A stretch of 50,404 nt of DNA from Halalkalibacter oceani (GTDB taxonomy: Bacteria; Bacillota; Bacilli; Bacillales; Bacillaceae_D), in NCBI RefSeq assembly GCF_023715605.1, contig NZ_JAMBOL010000022.1:1-50404 (forward strand). Reading direction: 5' to 3'. The notes below the pieces were generated by a model. The model searched no databases and was not told where the DNA came from. It saw nothing but the letters and a program-made list of their open reading frames with translations. Positions 1 to 7,560 of this stretch are shown piece after piece. A program made the position numbers and the translations under genes. Position 1 is the first letter of the stretch. The number at the start of each line of letters is the position of its first letter.

Positions 1-231
1 GGATGGACACACCGCTGGTGTACCAGTTGTTCCGCCAGGAGCATAGCTGGGTAGCTACGTGTGGACGGGATAAGTGCTGAAAGCATCTAAGCATGAAGCC
101 CCCCTCAAGATGAGATTTCCCATGGAGGTAATCCAGTAAGACCCCTTAGAGATGATGAGGTTGATAGGTCTGGTGTGGAAGCGTGGCGACACGTGGAGCT
201 GACAGATACTAATCGGTCGAGGACTTATCCA
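1..231 (+). rRNA. 23S ribosomal RNA, 3' end (partial)
   Basis: The first 231 bases are the 3' terminal part of a 23S rRNA gene that begins outside the window. The conserved end is visible, including the segment at about 204-230 with TAATCGGTCGAGGACTTATC, which closely matches the Bacillus 23S 3' terminus. The exact mature end (about 229-233) is inferred from that family pattern. It is followed by a 23S-5S spacer and a 5S gene in the usual operon order, which supports the assignment. Confidence 0.96.
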
Positions 232-460
232 AGCAATTCTTGACACTTGCACAATCATGATCTAGTTTTGAAAGAATCAAGTCCATGTCCCTGCCTTTTC
301 GGGACATGGACGCGGCAATGTGCGGAGTCGCTACAAGTTTTTCAAAGTCTAGAGAGGAGTGGGGTTCTCCACTCTAGACGAGTAGCGTACGGAGCCATTG
401 CGATCTTCCCCGATATAGATTGATCAAAGAGAACTTAACAAGGTAATCTGCCGATCAAAA
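232..460 (+). other. 23S-5S spacer with nested hairpins
   Basis: This is a transcribed spacer without a gene. It contains a perfect 11-bp stem (GTCCATGTCCC at 281-291 with its complement at 301-311). A longer nested structure runs at about 312-402: the outer arms around CGGCAATG and CATTGCG enclose CGCTAC/GTAGCG, which enclose GTCTAGAG/CTCTAGAC. Such stems usually act in pre-rRNA folding and RNase processing; that role is inferred. Confidence 0.6.
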
Positions 461-577
461 GTCCGGTGGCGATAGCGAAGAGGTCACACCCGTTCCCATG
501 CCGAACACGGTCGTTAAGCTCTTCAGCGCCGATGGTAGTTGGGGGCTTCCCCCTGTGAGAGTAGGACGTTGCCGGGC
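461..577 (+). rRNA. 5S ribosomal RNA (copy 1)
   Basis: A complete 117-nt 5S rRNA gene. It contains the conserved core GGTCACACCCGTTCCCAT and the GAACACGG and TAAGCTCTTCAGCGCCGATG segments, with self-complementary ends (CCGG near the start, GCCGGGC at the end). It is the last gene of the rRNA operon and is followed by a rho-independent terminator. It is base-for-base identical to the second 5S copy at 5782-5898. Confidence 0.97.
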
Positions 578-582
578 GATAA

Positions 583-612
583 AGTACAATCCAAATGGAT
601 TGTGCTTTTTTT
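583..612 (+). terminator. rRNA operon terminator
   Basis: A short inverted repeat, ACAATCC-AAAT-GGATTGT, is followed by C and seven T residues directly after the 5S gene. This is a typical intrinsic terminator for the rRNA operon. Confidence 0.85.
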
Positions 613-826
613 ATTGCACAAAGGATAACGCACAAGGCGCGAAGAGCACTCGTTCGGAAGAACGAGCGGCTTCTATGAAAAGCCGATGGGTCTGCGTGAG
701 TAAACAACGAAGCAAAGCAACTTGTCCCCCTGTGAGACGAGCGGTTTGTCTTCGTAAGACTTCATGAAAAGGGGCCCGAGGAAAGCGACAAGAGCATCAT
801 CCCCGTAGAAGACAAATGGTGAGCCT

Positions 827-875
827 GGACGTTGCCGGGCGATAAAGTACAATCCAAATGGATTGTGCTTTTTTT
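827..875 (+). repeat. truncated duplicate of 5S tail plus terminator
   Basis: These 49 bases are identical to 564-612, which is the last 14 nt of the 5S gene, the short linker and the whole terminator. The rest of the 5S gene is absent. The intervening 613-826 holds small hairpins (CTCGTTC/GAACGAG near 649-666 and GGCTT/AAGCC near 668-684) but no gene. It looks like a remnant of recombination at the end of an rRNA operon. Confidence 0.85.
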
Positions 876-945
876 GTGTATGAGGAAATGAAAAAGTTGA
901 TGGAGCTGCATGAGTAAGTGCGAAGGAAATCGTGTTGCTCCCTTG

Positions 946-980
946 GTTGCCGGGCGATAAAGTACGCTCCTAAATGGAGG
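946..980 (+). repeat. second, more degraded copy of 5S tail
   Basis: The 20 bases at 946-965 equal 568-587 (5S end plus linker). They are followed by a different small hairpin, CTCC-TAAAT-GGAG, in the place of the terminator stem. With 827-875 this makes three serial copies of the 5S 3' end before crcB. I see no fluoride riboswitch or other gene in 578-1052. Confidence 0.75.
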
Positions 981-1052
981 GGATGGCAAAAAGACTTGTC
1001 ACTTGATCCTTTCATACGTTAAAATCGTACTATTCGCAAGGGTGGGGATAGG

Positions 1053-1463
1053 ATGAAGATCTCTGTGATGAAAAATATTGGGGCAGTTGCGGCAGGGGGA
1101 GCCATTGGCACTTTGCTTCGCTATTATGTCAATTTATATTTACTGACAAGCAGTTTTCCAATGGGAACATTAATTGAAAATATAACAGGCAGTTTTGCAT
1201 TGGGGGCGTTGACTGGCTGGTTTTTGTCCCGGCAGCGCCGCGAATGGCTGAGAGTTGGCCTCGGAGTTGGGATATGCGGGGGCTTCACGACGATGTCGAC
1301 CCTTGCTGCCGACAGTACGGCTTTGCTGTTAGAGGCACAATGGTTGCCTGCTTTTCTCTACTTGCTGCTGTCAGTCTTTGGAGGCGTGATGAGTGCGTTA
1401 GCCGGCCTTTTACTTGGCCAAAAGTTGGCAGCTAAAAGGGGAAGAGAGGTGAAGCTGAATTGA
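1053..1463 (+). CDS. crcB1: Fluoride channel subunit CrcB/Fluc (degenerate Phe-box)
   Basis: A small four-helix membrane protein of 136 residues in the CrcB/Fluc family, which exports fluoride as dual-topology dimers. Visible family marks are GGAIGTLLRYY near residue 15, MGTLIENITGSFALG near 37-51 and GGFTTMSTLAADS near 75. Most Fluc proteins read TTFSTF at the last motif, where two phenylalanines line the fluoride path. Here they are Met and Leu, as reported for one partner of obligate heterodimeric pairs. The gene overlaps the next crcB gene by four bases, so the two products are made together. An ATG start at 1053 follows GGTGGGGATAGG. Confidence 0.9.
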   Translation: MKISVMKNIGAVAAGGAIGTLLRYYVNLYLLTSSFPMGTLIENITGSFALGALTGWFLSRQRREWLRVGLGVGICGGFTTMSTLAADSTALLLEAQWLPAFLYLLLSVFGGVMSALAGLLLGQKLAAKRGREVKLN

Positions 1464-1840
1464 ACTTTGCGTTACTGTTTGCCAGCGCGGGAGGAGCAGC
1501 AGGGGCGGTGTCCCGCTATGTCTTGGGACTTTACATTATGAAAAAGCTCGTCTCTCAACCTTTCCCTTTGGCAATGTTGATTGTAAATGTTCTAGGTTCA
1601 TTTGGGCTGGGTTTTTTTTATGGAGCTTATTTTCAACAAATTCCTCAAGCTTATGAAGAGCCGTTATTTCTTTTTCTGGCCCTCGGTTATTTCGGTGCAT
1701 TTACGACTTTTTCGACTTTTAGTGTAGAGGCTGTTCAATTGTATCAGCAAAGACGATGGCTGCATCTGTTTCTTTATATGGGGTTGTCGATTTTCGGATC
1801 GATTTGTTTGTTTATGACCGGATTTATGGTAATGAGATAA
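1460..1840 (+). CDS. crcB2: Fluoride channel subunit CrcB/Fluc (canonical)
   Basis: A second CrcB/Fluc subunit of 126 residues. It keeps the full motif set: GGAAGAVSRYVLG near residue 11, LAMLIVNVLGSFGLG near 37-51, and GAFTTFSTFSVEA near 78 with both pore phenylalanines. It starts with TTG at 1460, inside the TTGA that also holds the stop of crcB1, and is preceded by AGAGGTG at a good distance. The paired arrangement with a Phe-poor partner suggests a heteromeric fluoride channel. Fluoride function rests on family knowledge. Confidence 0.9.
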   Translation: MNFALLFASAGGAAGAVSRYVLGLYIMKKLVSQPFPLAMLIVNVLGSFGLGFFYGAYFQQIPQAYEEPLFLFLALGYFGAFTTFSTFSVEAVQLYQQRRWLHLFLYMGLSIFGSICLFMTGFMVMR

Positions 1841-1861
1841 AAGCGATAAGGAGTGGGGAAG

Positions 1862-3010
1862 ATGAAAGAGTCACATTTTAATACGAGAACGGTTCATTTT
1901 CAAAAAAAAGAGAAAGCGCGAAATATGAGTAAGGCAAAGCCGATCTATCAGACCTCAGCTTTCGTATTCACCGATCTCGATGATATGGAAAGCTTTTATG
2001 AAGGGGAGAAGGAGTATTTATATACTCGCTACAGTAACCCTAATACTGATGATCTTGGAAAAGGAGTTGCTTTATTAGAAGAAGCCGATGATGGGGTTGC
2101 GGCGGCTTCCGGAATGGCGGTCATTTTGGCAGGGATTCTTGCTATCGCGAAACAGGGAGATCACATTATCGCTTCAGATGATTTGTACGGTGGGACGTAT
2201 ACTCTCTTTGCCCAAGAGCTGGCGAACTTTGATATTGAAGTAAGCTTCGTTTCCTTTAAAAATTTGGATGACGTAAAAGACGCGATCACTGAAAAAACCG
2301 TTTTGCTCTATACCGAGTCGATCACGAATCCGCTCCTTCGCGTAGAGCAGCTGGCAGAGGTCATTCAACTGGCGAAAGCGAAAAAGATAAAGACGATCAT
2401 TGATAATACATTCGCAACGCCGTATTTGCTACAGCCGATCAAGCTGGGCGCTGATCTCGTTGTGCATAGTGCGACAAAATACATCGGGGGACACAGTGAT
2501 GTGACAGCGGGTGTATTGGCTGGAGAGCAGTCATTAATCGATGCGGCCAGAGCAAAAATTGTTACGTTTGGAAGTAATTTAACGCCATTTGAAGCTTGGC
2601 TGGCATGCAGAGGATTAAAGACGTTAAGCATTCGCATGGAACGGCAGAGTGCAAATGCGGCTGCTTTGGCTGCCGCGATGGAGGAAAACGAAGGCGTTTC
2701 CCGTGTTTATTATCCAAAGGATGTTTCCGAGAAAGGGAACGGGGCGATGGTAAGTATAGATCTTAAGCAAACCGTTAACGTCGAGACCTTTTTCAAGTCG
2801 CTTGGATGGGTAAAAATTGCACCGACTTTGGCGGGCGTTGAAACGACGGTCTCGTATCCAATACGGACTTCGCATCGAACGATTCCAGAGAAATTAAGAC
2901 AGGAGCTGGGGATTGGAGAACAACTTGTTCGTATTTCGGTCGGAATAGAAGATGAACGTGATATTATTGAAGCTTTTCAGCGCGCGATCACTTTAGCTCA
3001 GTCGAAATGA
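1862..3010 (+). CDS. PLP-dependent Cys/Met metabolism enzyme (cystathionine synthase/lyase family)
   Basis: A 382-residue PLP enzyme of the Cys_Met_Meta_PP family, cytosolic and normally tetrameric. Visible motifs are YTRYSNPN near 57-64 (phosphate-binding Tyr/Arg from the neighbouring subunit), a SGMA phosphate loop, DDLYGGTY, DNTFATPYL, and SATKYIGGHSDV with the Schiff-base lysine at about residue 206. The cysteine typical of true methionine gamma-lyases after the LYG motif is replaced by Gly, so cystathionine gamma-synthase or gamma-lyase activity is more likely; the substrate cannot be fixed. The start was moved to ATG 1862, eight bases after AAGGAG at 1848-1853. It lies only 21 bp after crcB2 and may be cotranscribed. 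Confidence 0.85.
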   Translation: MKESHFNTRTVHFQKKEKARNMSKAKPIYQTSAFVFTDLDDMESFYEGEKEYLYTRYSNPNTDDLGKGVALLEEADDGVAAASGMAVILAGILAIAKQGDHIIASDDLYGGTYTLFAQELANFDIEVSFVSFKNLDDVKDAITEKTVLLYTESITNPLLRVEQLAEVIQLAKAKKIKTIIDNTFATPYLLQPIKLGADLVVHSATKYIGGHSDVTAGVLAGEQSLIDAARAKIVTFGSNLTPFEAWLACRGLKTLSIRMERQSANAAALAAAMEENEGVSRVYYPKDVSEKGNGAMVSIDLKQTVNVETFFKSLGWVKIAPTLAGVETTVSYPIRTSHRTIPEKLRQELGIGEQLVRISVGIEDERDIIEAFQRAITLAQSK

Positions 3011-3095
3011 GAGAGGGACAAAACTAGTTAGCATTAGGGGCTGTGTCAAGAGGTAAAACAACCAACCTTTTGGCGCGGTCCTTTTGTGCTCAATC

Positions 3096-3149
3096 TTTAG
3101 ACAAACATTAGCATAGCTTAATCTTTCCTTTACATTCGTTCAGTATGAT
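3096..3149 (+). promoter_or_regulatory. Pho-box promoter of the SLH phytase-like gene
   Basis: Four hexamers resembling the PhoP-binding sequence TTNACA lie exactly 11 bp apart: TTTAGA (3096), ATTAGC (3107), TTAATC (3118), TTTACA (3129). A -10 box TATGAT lies at 3144-3149, nine bases after the last hexamer, and no good -35 box is present. The hexamers would span about -60 to -22, as in B. subtilis Pho promoters. The same layout recurs at 12650-12692 and 14374-14427. Confidence 0.65.
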
Positions 3150-3186
3150 GAAAACTGAAATATAAGGAAAGAAAGGAAAGAAAACA

Positions 3187-5355
3187 TTGAAAAAACTTTT
3201 AACAGGACTCACATTAGCAGGAACACTTTTATTCTCAGTTCAGCCTTATCATGTACTGGCGGAAGCACCACCATTTGTTCAATATGGTCAAACAGGACTT
3301 CACGTGTCACAGCTCGCCCAGTACGACAGTCGAGCGGGAGAAGGCGGGACGGAGATTCTTGCCTACGATGCTGCAAGTCAAAAAGCTTTTGTCACAAACG
3401 GGGCGGAAGCAGGGTTGGATATTTTGTCGTTTGCCGAGCTAACTTCCGGAGAGTTTCGCCAAATAGAATCAATCCGCCGTATTCATGTAGCTGATTTCGG
3501 TCTTGAGCAGGTGGAGGATATTACAAGTGTAGCTTCACACCCGAGTGAGGATCTCATTGCTTTGGCAGTTGTCAGTAATCCGAAGACAGATCCAGGCTAT
3601 ATTGTATTTTTAACGAAATCAGGCGATTATCTTACCCATGTTCAAGTCGGAGCACTGCCGGATATGGTGACGTTTTCGCCGGATGGTACGAAAGCGCTTG
3701 TCGCAAATGAAGGAGAGCCTAACGATGATTATAGTGTCGACCCGGAAGGATCAGTTTCGATCATTGATCTGACAGCCGGGGTAGCAGCCGAGAGTTCATT
3801 AAACGTGAATACGCTTCTGTTTGATGAAAAGCTGTTTGATGAAAACGTACGTGTTTCCTCAAAAGGCAGTGTAGAACAACAAATCGAACCTGAATACATT
3901 GTTGTCAGTGAGGACAGCAGCACGGCTTATGTAGCTTTGCAGGAAAATAACGCTGTGGCGATTATTGATTTACAAGCGGAGAAAGTAACAGCAGTTAAAG
4001 GATTAGGGGAAAAGGATCATTCGATTCCTGGTAATGAACTGGACGGGAAAGAGGATGGCGAAATCAATATTGAAAACCTGCCGTTACTTGGCTGGCGTAT
4101 GCCGGATGCGATTGATACTTTTAGCGTGAATGGCCAAACCTATATTGTGACTCCGAATGAAGGGGACGCCCGTGACTATGATGCCTATTCCGAAGAAGTG
4201 AAAATCGGCGAGATACTTGATCAAATTGAGTTAAATGCAGAGCATTATCAAGGATATTCACAAGAAGAGCTTGATGAACTCGTTGAAGCAGGACTACTTG
4301 AAAGCATGGAGGATACACTCGTTACAGCGGAGAATGGAAAAAATGATCAAGGTATTTATGAAGCTCTCTACTCTTTTGGTGGGCGAAGCTTTTCCATTTT
4401 TAACGCCGATACGATGGAACTGGTCTATGACAGTGGGGCTGAATTTGAACAGATAATGGCAGAAGCTATGCCTGAACATTTTAACACGACGAATGATAAG
4501 TTGCAGTTTGATGGGCGGAGCGATGCGAAAGGTCCTGAGCCGGAAACTGTTGTGACCGGGCAGATTGGCGATTCCATCTATGCTTTTATCGCCTTAGAGC
4601 GTTTTGGAGCAATTATGGTCTATGATGTGACAGATCCGGAAGCTTCCGAATTTGTGACGATGATTTCCAGCCGGGACTTTACTGTAGATGTTGGCGGAGA
4701 TGTCTCGCCGGAAGGCCTTGTTTTTATTGACGCAGCAGATAGTCCGACCGGATATCCACTCCTATCGGCGACCCATGAAATCTCAGGTACGGTGGCAGTG
4801 TATGAGATTCAAGAACAACTTGGGGAGCCGACGCCAATTCCTGATGTTGAGCAGGAACATGAGGCTTATTCATATATTATGGAATTGTTGGAGAGGGAAG
4901 TAATTGATGCCGGAGAATTTCGCCCAGCGGCGACTTTGACAAGAGAAGACCTGGTCGTAATGGTGAGTCGCGGGCTTGGGCTGGAGCCAAGTGATCAATC
5001 AGGAACGTTTACTGACGTTCATGGAGAAAATGCGTCGCTTATCCAAGCCGCTTATGAAGCCGGGATCGTGAATGGAACAGCCGATCATCTATTTGCGCCG
5101 GAGGAGTTTATTACAAGAGAACAAATGGCAGTCATTTTTACTAGAGCTTTTCACTATATAAACGAAGAAACAGTAGAAACAAGCGAAGTTGAATTTATGG
5201 ATGATGAGCAGATTAGTGGTTATGCGAAGGCCGCTGCTCAATATGCTGTTGATCTGGGTTGGATGAAAGCGACGGAAGAAGAGTTTCAGCCGAAAGCGAA
5301 TAGCTCACGGGCTGAAGCCGCGGAAATGATTTCCCTTTTTCTGAATGATTTGTAA
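3187..5355 (+). CDS. Secreted SLH-anchored choice-of-anchor I (phytase/esterase-like) protein
   Basis: A 722-residue exported protein. Residues 1-25 form a Sec signal peptide (KK, hydrophobic core, end near VLAEA). Residues about 35-545 resemble the choice-of-anchor I/esterase-like phytase beta-propeller family, with repeated blades and motifs such as VANEGEPNDDY, TPNEGDARDY and VSPEGLVFIDA. The C-terminal 170 residues carry three SLH domains (TREDLVVMVSRGLGL, FTDVHGENASLIQAAYEAGI, and the third near EFMDDEQISGYAKAAAQYAV), which bind cell-wall polymers. The start is TTG at 3187 after AAAGGAAAG. A phosphate-scavenging role is inferred from the family and the Pho-like promoter. Confidence 0.85.
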   Translation: MKKLLTGLTLAGTLLFSVQPYHVLAEAPPFVQYGQTGLHVSQLAQYDSRAGEGGTEILAYDAASQKAFVTNGAEAGLDILSFAELTSGEFRQIESIRRIHVADFGLEQVEDITSVASHPSEDLIALAVVSNPKTDPGYIVFLTKSGDYLTHVQVGALPDMVTFSPDGTKALVANEGEPNDDYSVDPEGSVSIIDLTAGVAAESSLNVNTLLFDEKLFDENVRVSSKGSVEQQIEPEYIVVSEDSSTAYVALQENNAVAIIDLQAEKVTAVKGLGEKDHSIPGNELDGKEDGEINIENLPLLGWRMPDAIDTFSVNGQTYIVTPNEGDARDYDAYSEEVKIGEILDQIELNAEHYQGYSQEELDELVEAGLLESMEDTLVTAENGKNDQGIYEALYSFGGRSFSIFNADTMELVYDSGAEFEQIMAEAMPEHFNTTNDKLQFDGRSDAKGPEPETVVTGQIGDSIYAFIALERFGAIMVYDVTDPEASEFVTMISSRDFTVDVGGDVSPEGLVFIDAADSPTGYPLLSATHEISGTVAVYEIQEQLGEPTPIPDVEQEHEAYSYIMELLEREVIDAGEFRPAATLTREDLVVMVSRGLGLEPSDQSGTFTDVHGENASLIQAAYEAGIVNGTADHLFAPEEFITREQMAVIFTRAFHYINEETVETSEVEFMDDEQISGYAKAAAQYAVDLGWMKATEEEFQPKANSSRAEAAEMISLFLNDL

Positions 5356-5395
5356 GGCTTCCTCTAAGGAAGGAAATTGAGTAAACAGGTAGGAA

Positions 5396-5440
5396 AATGG
5401 GGTGGTCAAAAGGGATGTTTTCCCTGATGATCACCCCATT
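5396..5440. terminator. Hairpin between convergent genes
   Basis: A strong inverted repeat (AATGGGGTG at 5396-5404 with CACCCCATT at 5432-5440) contains an inner AGGGA/TCCCT stem. It lies between the SLH gene and the convergent small gene at 5456-5605. The T-run is weak on both strands, so bidirectional termination is probable but not certain. Confidence 0.5.
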
Positions 5441-5455
5441 CATATTTAGAGACCA

Positions 5456-5605
5456 TTAGTCGTATTGATGTAAATATTCAAAGAACTGCTGCAGAAGTGG
5501 TACATCATCTGTAGCGATGAGGACTGGAAGAACTAACACAGCGAGTAACAGACCAACCGGTGTAAGTAACATCACCCGAAATGGATTCATCATTTTTTTT
5601 AGCAT
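5456..5605 (-). CDS. Small membrane protein (49 aa), unknown function
   Basis: A complete 49-codon gene on the minus strand. It starts at ATG 5605 after AAGGGGGAG at a good distance and stops at TAA 5458-5456. The predicted peptide begins MLKKMMNPFRVMLLTP, has one hydrophobic segment at about residues 12-31 (runs of Leu/Val) and ends in an acidic, aromatic tail (FFEYLHQYD). It lacks a lipobox. Codon structure, Shine-Dalgarno sequence, promoter and cre site together argue that it is real. I do not recognise the family. A single-span regulatory or accessory peptide for a membrane complex is possible but is speculation. Confidence 0.65.
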   Translation of the reverse strand: MLKKMMNPFRVMLLTPVGLLLAVLVLPVLIATDDVPLLQQFFEYLHQYD

Positions 5606-5658
5606 ACTGTTCTCCCCCTTTTTGTAAAAGTGAATGTTTTGTGAATTTTCTTGTTTAT

Positions 5659-5688
5659 ATCATAACATGTAAGCGCTATCATTATCAA
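5659..5688 (-). promoter_or_regulatory. Promoter with consensus cre (CcpA) site for the 49-aa gene
   Basis: On the minus strand a -35 TTGATA (5688-5683) and a -10 TATGAT (5664-5659) are separated by 18 bp. The spacer holds TGTAAGCGCTATCA at 5668-5681, which matches every position of the cre consensus TGWAANCGNTNWCA. A CcpA site between -35 and -10 normally represses, so carbon catabolite repression of the small membrane protein is predicted. Confidence 0.65.
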
Positions 5689-5733
5689 GTTTTTTGTACA
5701 TTTTGTGAATAAATCTTTTTGTTGATAAAAAGC

Positions 5734-5762
5734 TTGAAGTGATAAGCTCAATATGGTATTAT
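5734..5762 (+). promoter_or_regulatory. Promoter of the stand-alone 5S-tRNA unit
   Basis: TTGAAG at 5734-5739 and TATTAT at 5757-5762 are spaced by 17 bp, about 20 bases before the 5S gene. This gives the second 5S its own sigma-A-type promoter, needed because no 16S or 23S gene precedes it. Confidence 0.6.
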
Positions 5763-5781
5763 GGATCTTGTGTCAGAGACA

Positions 5782-5898
5782 GTCCGGTGGCGATAGCGAA
5801 GAGGTCACACCCGTTCCCATGCCGAACACGGTCGTTAAGCTCTTCAGCGCCGATGGTAGTTGGGGGCTTCCCCCTGTGAGAGTAGGACGTTGCCGGGC
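5782..5898 (+). rRNA. 5S ribosomal RNA (copy 2, detached from 16S/23S)
   Basis: A complete 117-nt 5S gene identical to 461-577. It is not part of a local 16S-23S-5S operon: upstream are a protein gene on the other strand and a promoter-like sequence at 5734-5762. No terminator follows directly, so it is probably cotranscribed with tRNA-fMet at 6346-6419. Identity with copy 1 indicates concerted evolution or recent duplication. Confidence 0.97.
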
Positions 5899-5976
5899 TG
5901 TTCTGCATAAAAGATGAACAAGTTGGCCATACTTTCATTAAGGTCATACATGTTACATAATGCAGTTGAGAGAATA

Positions 5977-6345
5977 AGTAAGCTCGACGCATGAAAGCTT
6001 CCTTGAATAATCGGGAAGAGGAGAGTTCTAATCTTCTATGTAAAAGCATCATTCAATAACTTTTTAACGACGCGGGGTGGAGCAACGAGCAAAGCATCCG
6101 CCGAAACAGCGACGAGTAAGCTCGACGCATGAAAGCGTCATTGAACAATCAAGAAGAGGAGAGCTTGTCACTTCCTTGAGAAACAGCATCCGAATACTTA
6201 ATAGCGACGCGGGGTGGAGCAACGAGCAAAGCATCCGCCGAAACAGCGACAAGTAAACTCGACGCATGAAAGCTTCCTTGAATAATCGGGAAGAGGAGAG
6301 TTCTAATCTTCTATGTAAAAGCATCATTCAATAACTTTTTAACGA
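5977..6345 (+). repeat. Tandem repeat of about 138 bp carrying tRNA-fMet 5' stumps
   Basis: There are three successive units: 5977-6114, 6115-6251 and 6252-6345. Each begins with AGTAA(G/A)CTCGACGCATGAAAGC. Units 1 and 2 end with CGACGCGGGGTGGAGCA plus a 30-base tail rich in GCAAAGCATCCGCC. The first 14 bases of the tRNA (CGCGGGGTGGAGCA) recur at 6071-6084 and 6208-6221. Unit 3 runs directly into the intact tRNA. Units 1 and 3 are nearly identical over their first 90 bases, while unit 2 differs in the middle. No protein gene is credible here. Confidence 0.85.
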
Positions 6346-6419
<74 letters not shown>

Positions 6420-6423
6420 TACC

Positions 6424-6454
6424 AAAAACCGAAGCGGATTGTTTCGGTTTTTTT
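6424..6454 (+). terminator. Terminator of the 5S-tRNA-fMet unit
   Basis: An inverted repeat, AAACCGAA/TTCGGTTT with an 8-10 base loop, is followed by a run of T immediately downstream of the tRNA. Confidence 0.85.
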
Positions 6455-6565
6455 CTTATGTTCGGACAGGAAATAGGCATTTCGCATGAAATCGGATAAA
6501 CTAGAAGAGAGATGAGGTTCATAAATTTTGAAAAGTTCTAGCCTGGGTAAAGGAGAGTCGTAAAG

Positions 6566-7555
6566 ATGGATGAATTTGCTTTCATCAACAGTATTATGCC
6601 GAGTCAGGCTCAGCAGCCTTCTCTAATCAAAGGGATCGGTGATGATGCCGCTGTGTACAAAACTTCAGGGCAGGCGGACCAGGTTGTCTGTGTAGATACT
6701 CTCGTCGAGGGGGTCCATTTTCGGCGTGATACGCTCTCCCCTTATCAGATTGGTGTAAAAGGACTCGCCAGCAATATTAGCGATCTCGCTGCAATGGGGG
6801 CGACGCCGGCCTTTTATCTTGTATCGATAGCGGTTCCTGAATCATGGAATGAAAAAGAACTGCGTGAGATTTATCAGGGCATGGAGGAACTGGCAGCGGA
6901 ATATAGAATGGATTTAATCGGCGGTGATACGGTTTCTACTCCTGCGGCGCTTGTGCTGACGATCACAGTAATTGGTCAGGTGGAGCGCACAAAGGCCAAG
7001 TATCGTCATGATGCACGGGCGGGAGATCTTGTGTTTCTGACAGGCTATGTCGGATCTTCAGCAGCCGGGCTGGAACTGTTGCTGAAAAGGGGCAGAACGG
7101 GGAGTTTTTCGGAGAAGGAGCTGGCATTGGTGAAAGCTCATCAGGAGCCTTCTCCTCATGTCGAGCAAGCTGGTCTGTTCGCGGGATTTGCCGGACGAGT
7201 GGCGTTAAATGATATTAGTGATGGGGTCGCTAGTGAAGCGTATGAAATAGCAGAAGCGAGTGGTGTGTCGATTGTCATTGGCGCTGATTCCCTTCCGTTT
7301 CATCCTGGCATGGACGAGCATTCCTTTCAACAACGGCTTGACTGGGCGCTGTATGGCGGGGAGGATTATGTTCTGCTCGGAGCAGCAGCGCCCGCTGATG
7401 TAAAGGAATTAAAGGAACGTTTTTCGGCCAGGCAGCTCTCTTTTTTTGAAGTGGGACATATCGAAGAAGGAGAGCCGGGTGTTTTTTTAAGGCACAACGG
7501 TCAGCTGAAAAAACTGGAGAAGCAAGGCTATAATCATTTTCAAAAGCGCAGGTGA
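6566..7555 (+). CDS. thiL: Thiamine-monophosphate kinase ThiL
   Basis: A 329-residue ATP-dependent kinase that turns thiamine monophosphate into thiamine diphosphate in the cytosol. The AIR synthase-like fold is recognisable: GIGDDAAVY near residue 22 binds metal and nucleotide, VCVDTLVEGVHFRRD near 42 is the substrate/metal segment, and DLIGGDTV near 117 and ALNDISDGVASEAYEIAEASG near 211-230 are typical ThiL motifs. The length is normal for the family. It opens the thiL-tsaE-tsaB-rimI-tsaD cluster, the same order as next to rrnE in B. subtilis. ATG 6566 follows AAAGGAGAG. Confidence 0.96.
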   Translation: MDEFAFINSIMPSQAQQPSLIKGIGDDAAVYKTSGQADQVVCVDTLVEGVHFRRDTLSPYQIGVKGLASNISDLAAMGATPAFYLVSIAVPESWNEKELREIYQGMEELAAEYRMDLIGGDTVSTPAALVLTITVIGQVERTKAKYRHDARAGDLVFLTGYVGSSAAGLELLLKRGRTGSFSEKELALVKAHQEPSPHVEQAGLFAGFAGRVALNDISDGVASEAYEIAEASGVSIVIGADSLPFHPGMDEHSFQQRLDWALYGGEDYVLLGAAAPADVKELKERFSARQLSFFEVGHIEEGEPGVFLRHNGQLKKLEKQGYNHFQKRR

Positions 7556-7560
7556 AGAAG

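Noticed and set aside
435-1015. Open frames on both strands across 5S copy 1 and its duplicated tail
   Set aside because: They read through rRNA and terminator sequence; the apparent similarity between them comes from the duplicated 49-base segment.
578-1052. Fluoride riboswitch before crcB
   Set aside because: I looked for the crcB-motif conserved blocks and did not find them; the interval is explained by 5S remnants.
5759-6327. Two minus-strand reading frames with nearly identical N-termini (MMLLHRRLELSSSRLFKEAFMRR)
   Set aside because: They arise from the tandem repeat, and one runs through the 5S gene. Neither has a ribosome site or a protein-like composition.
5977-6345. CRISPR array
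   Set aside because: Only three long units of unequal sequence; no short regular repeats with unique spacers and no cas genes.
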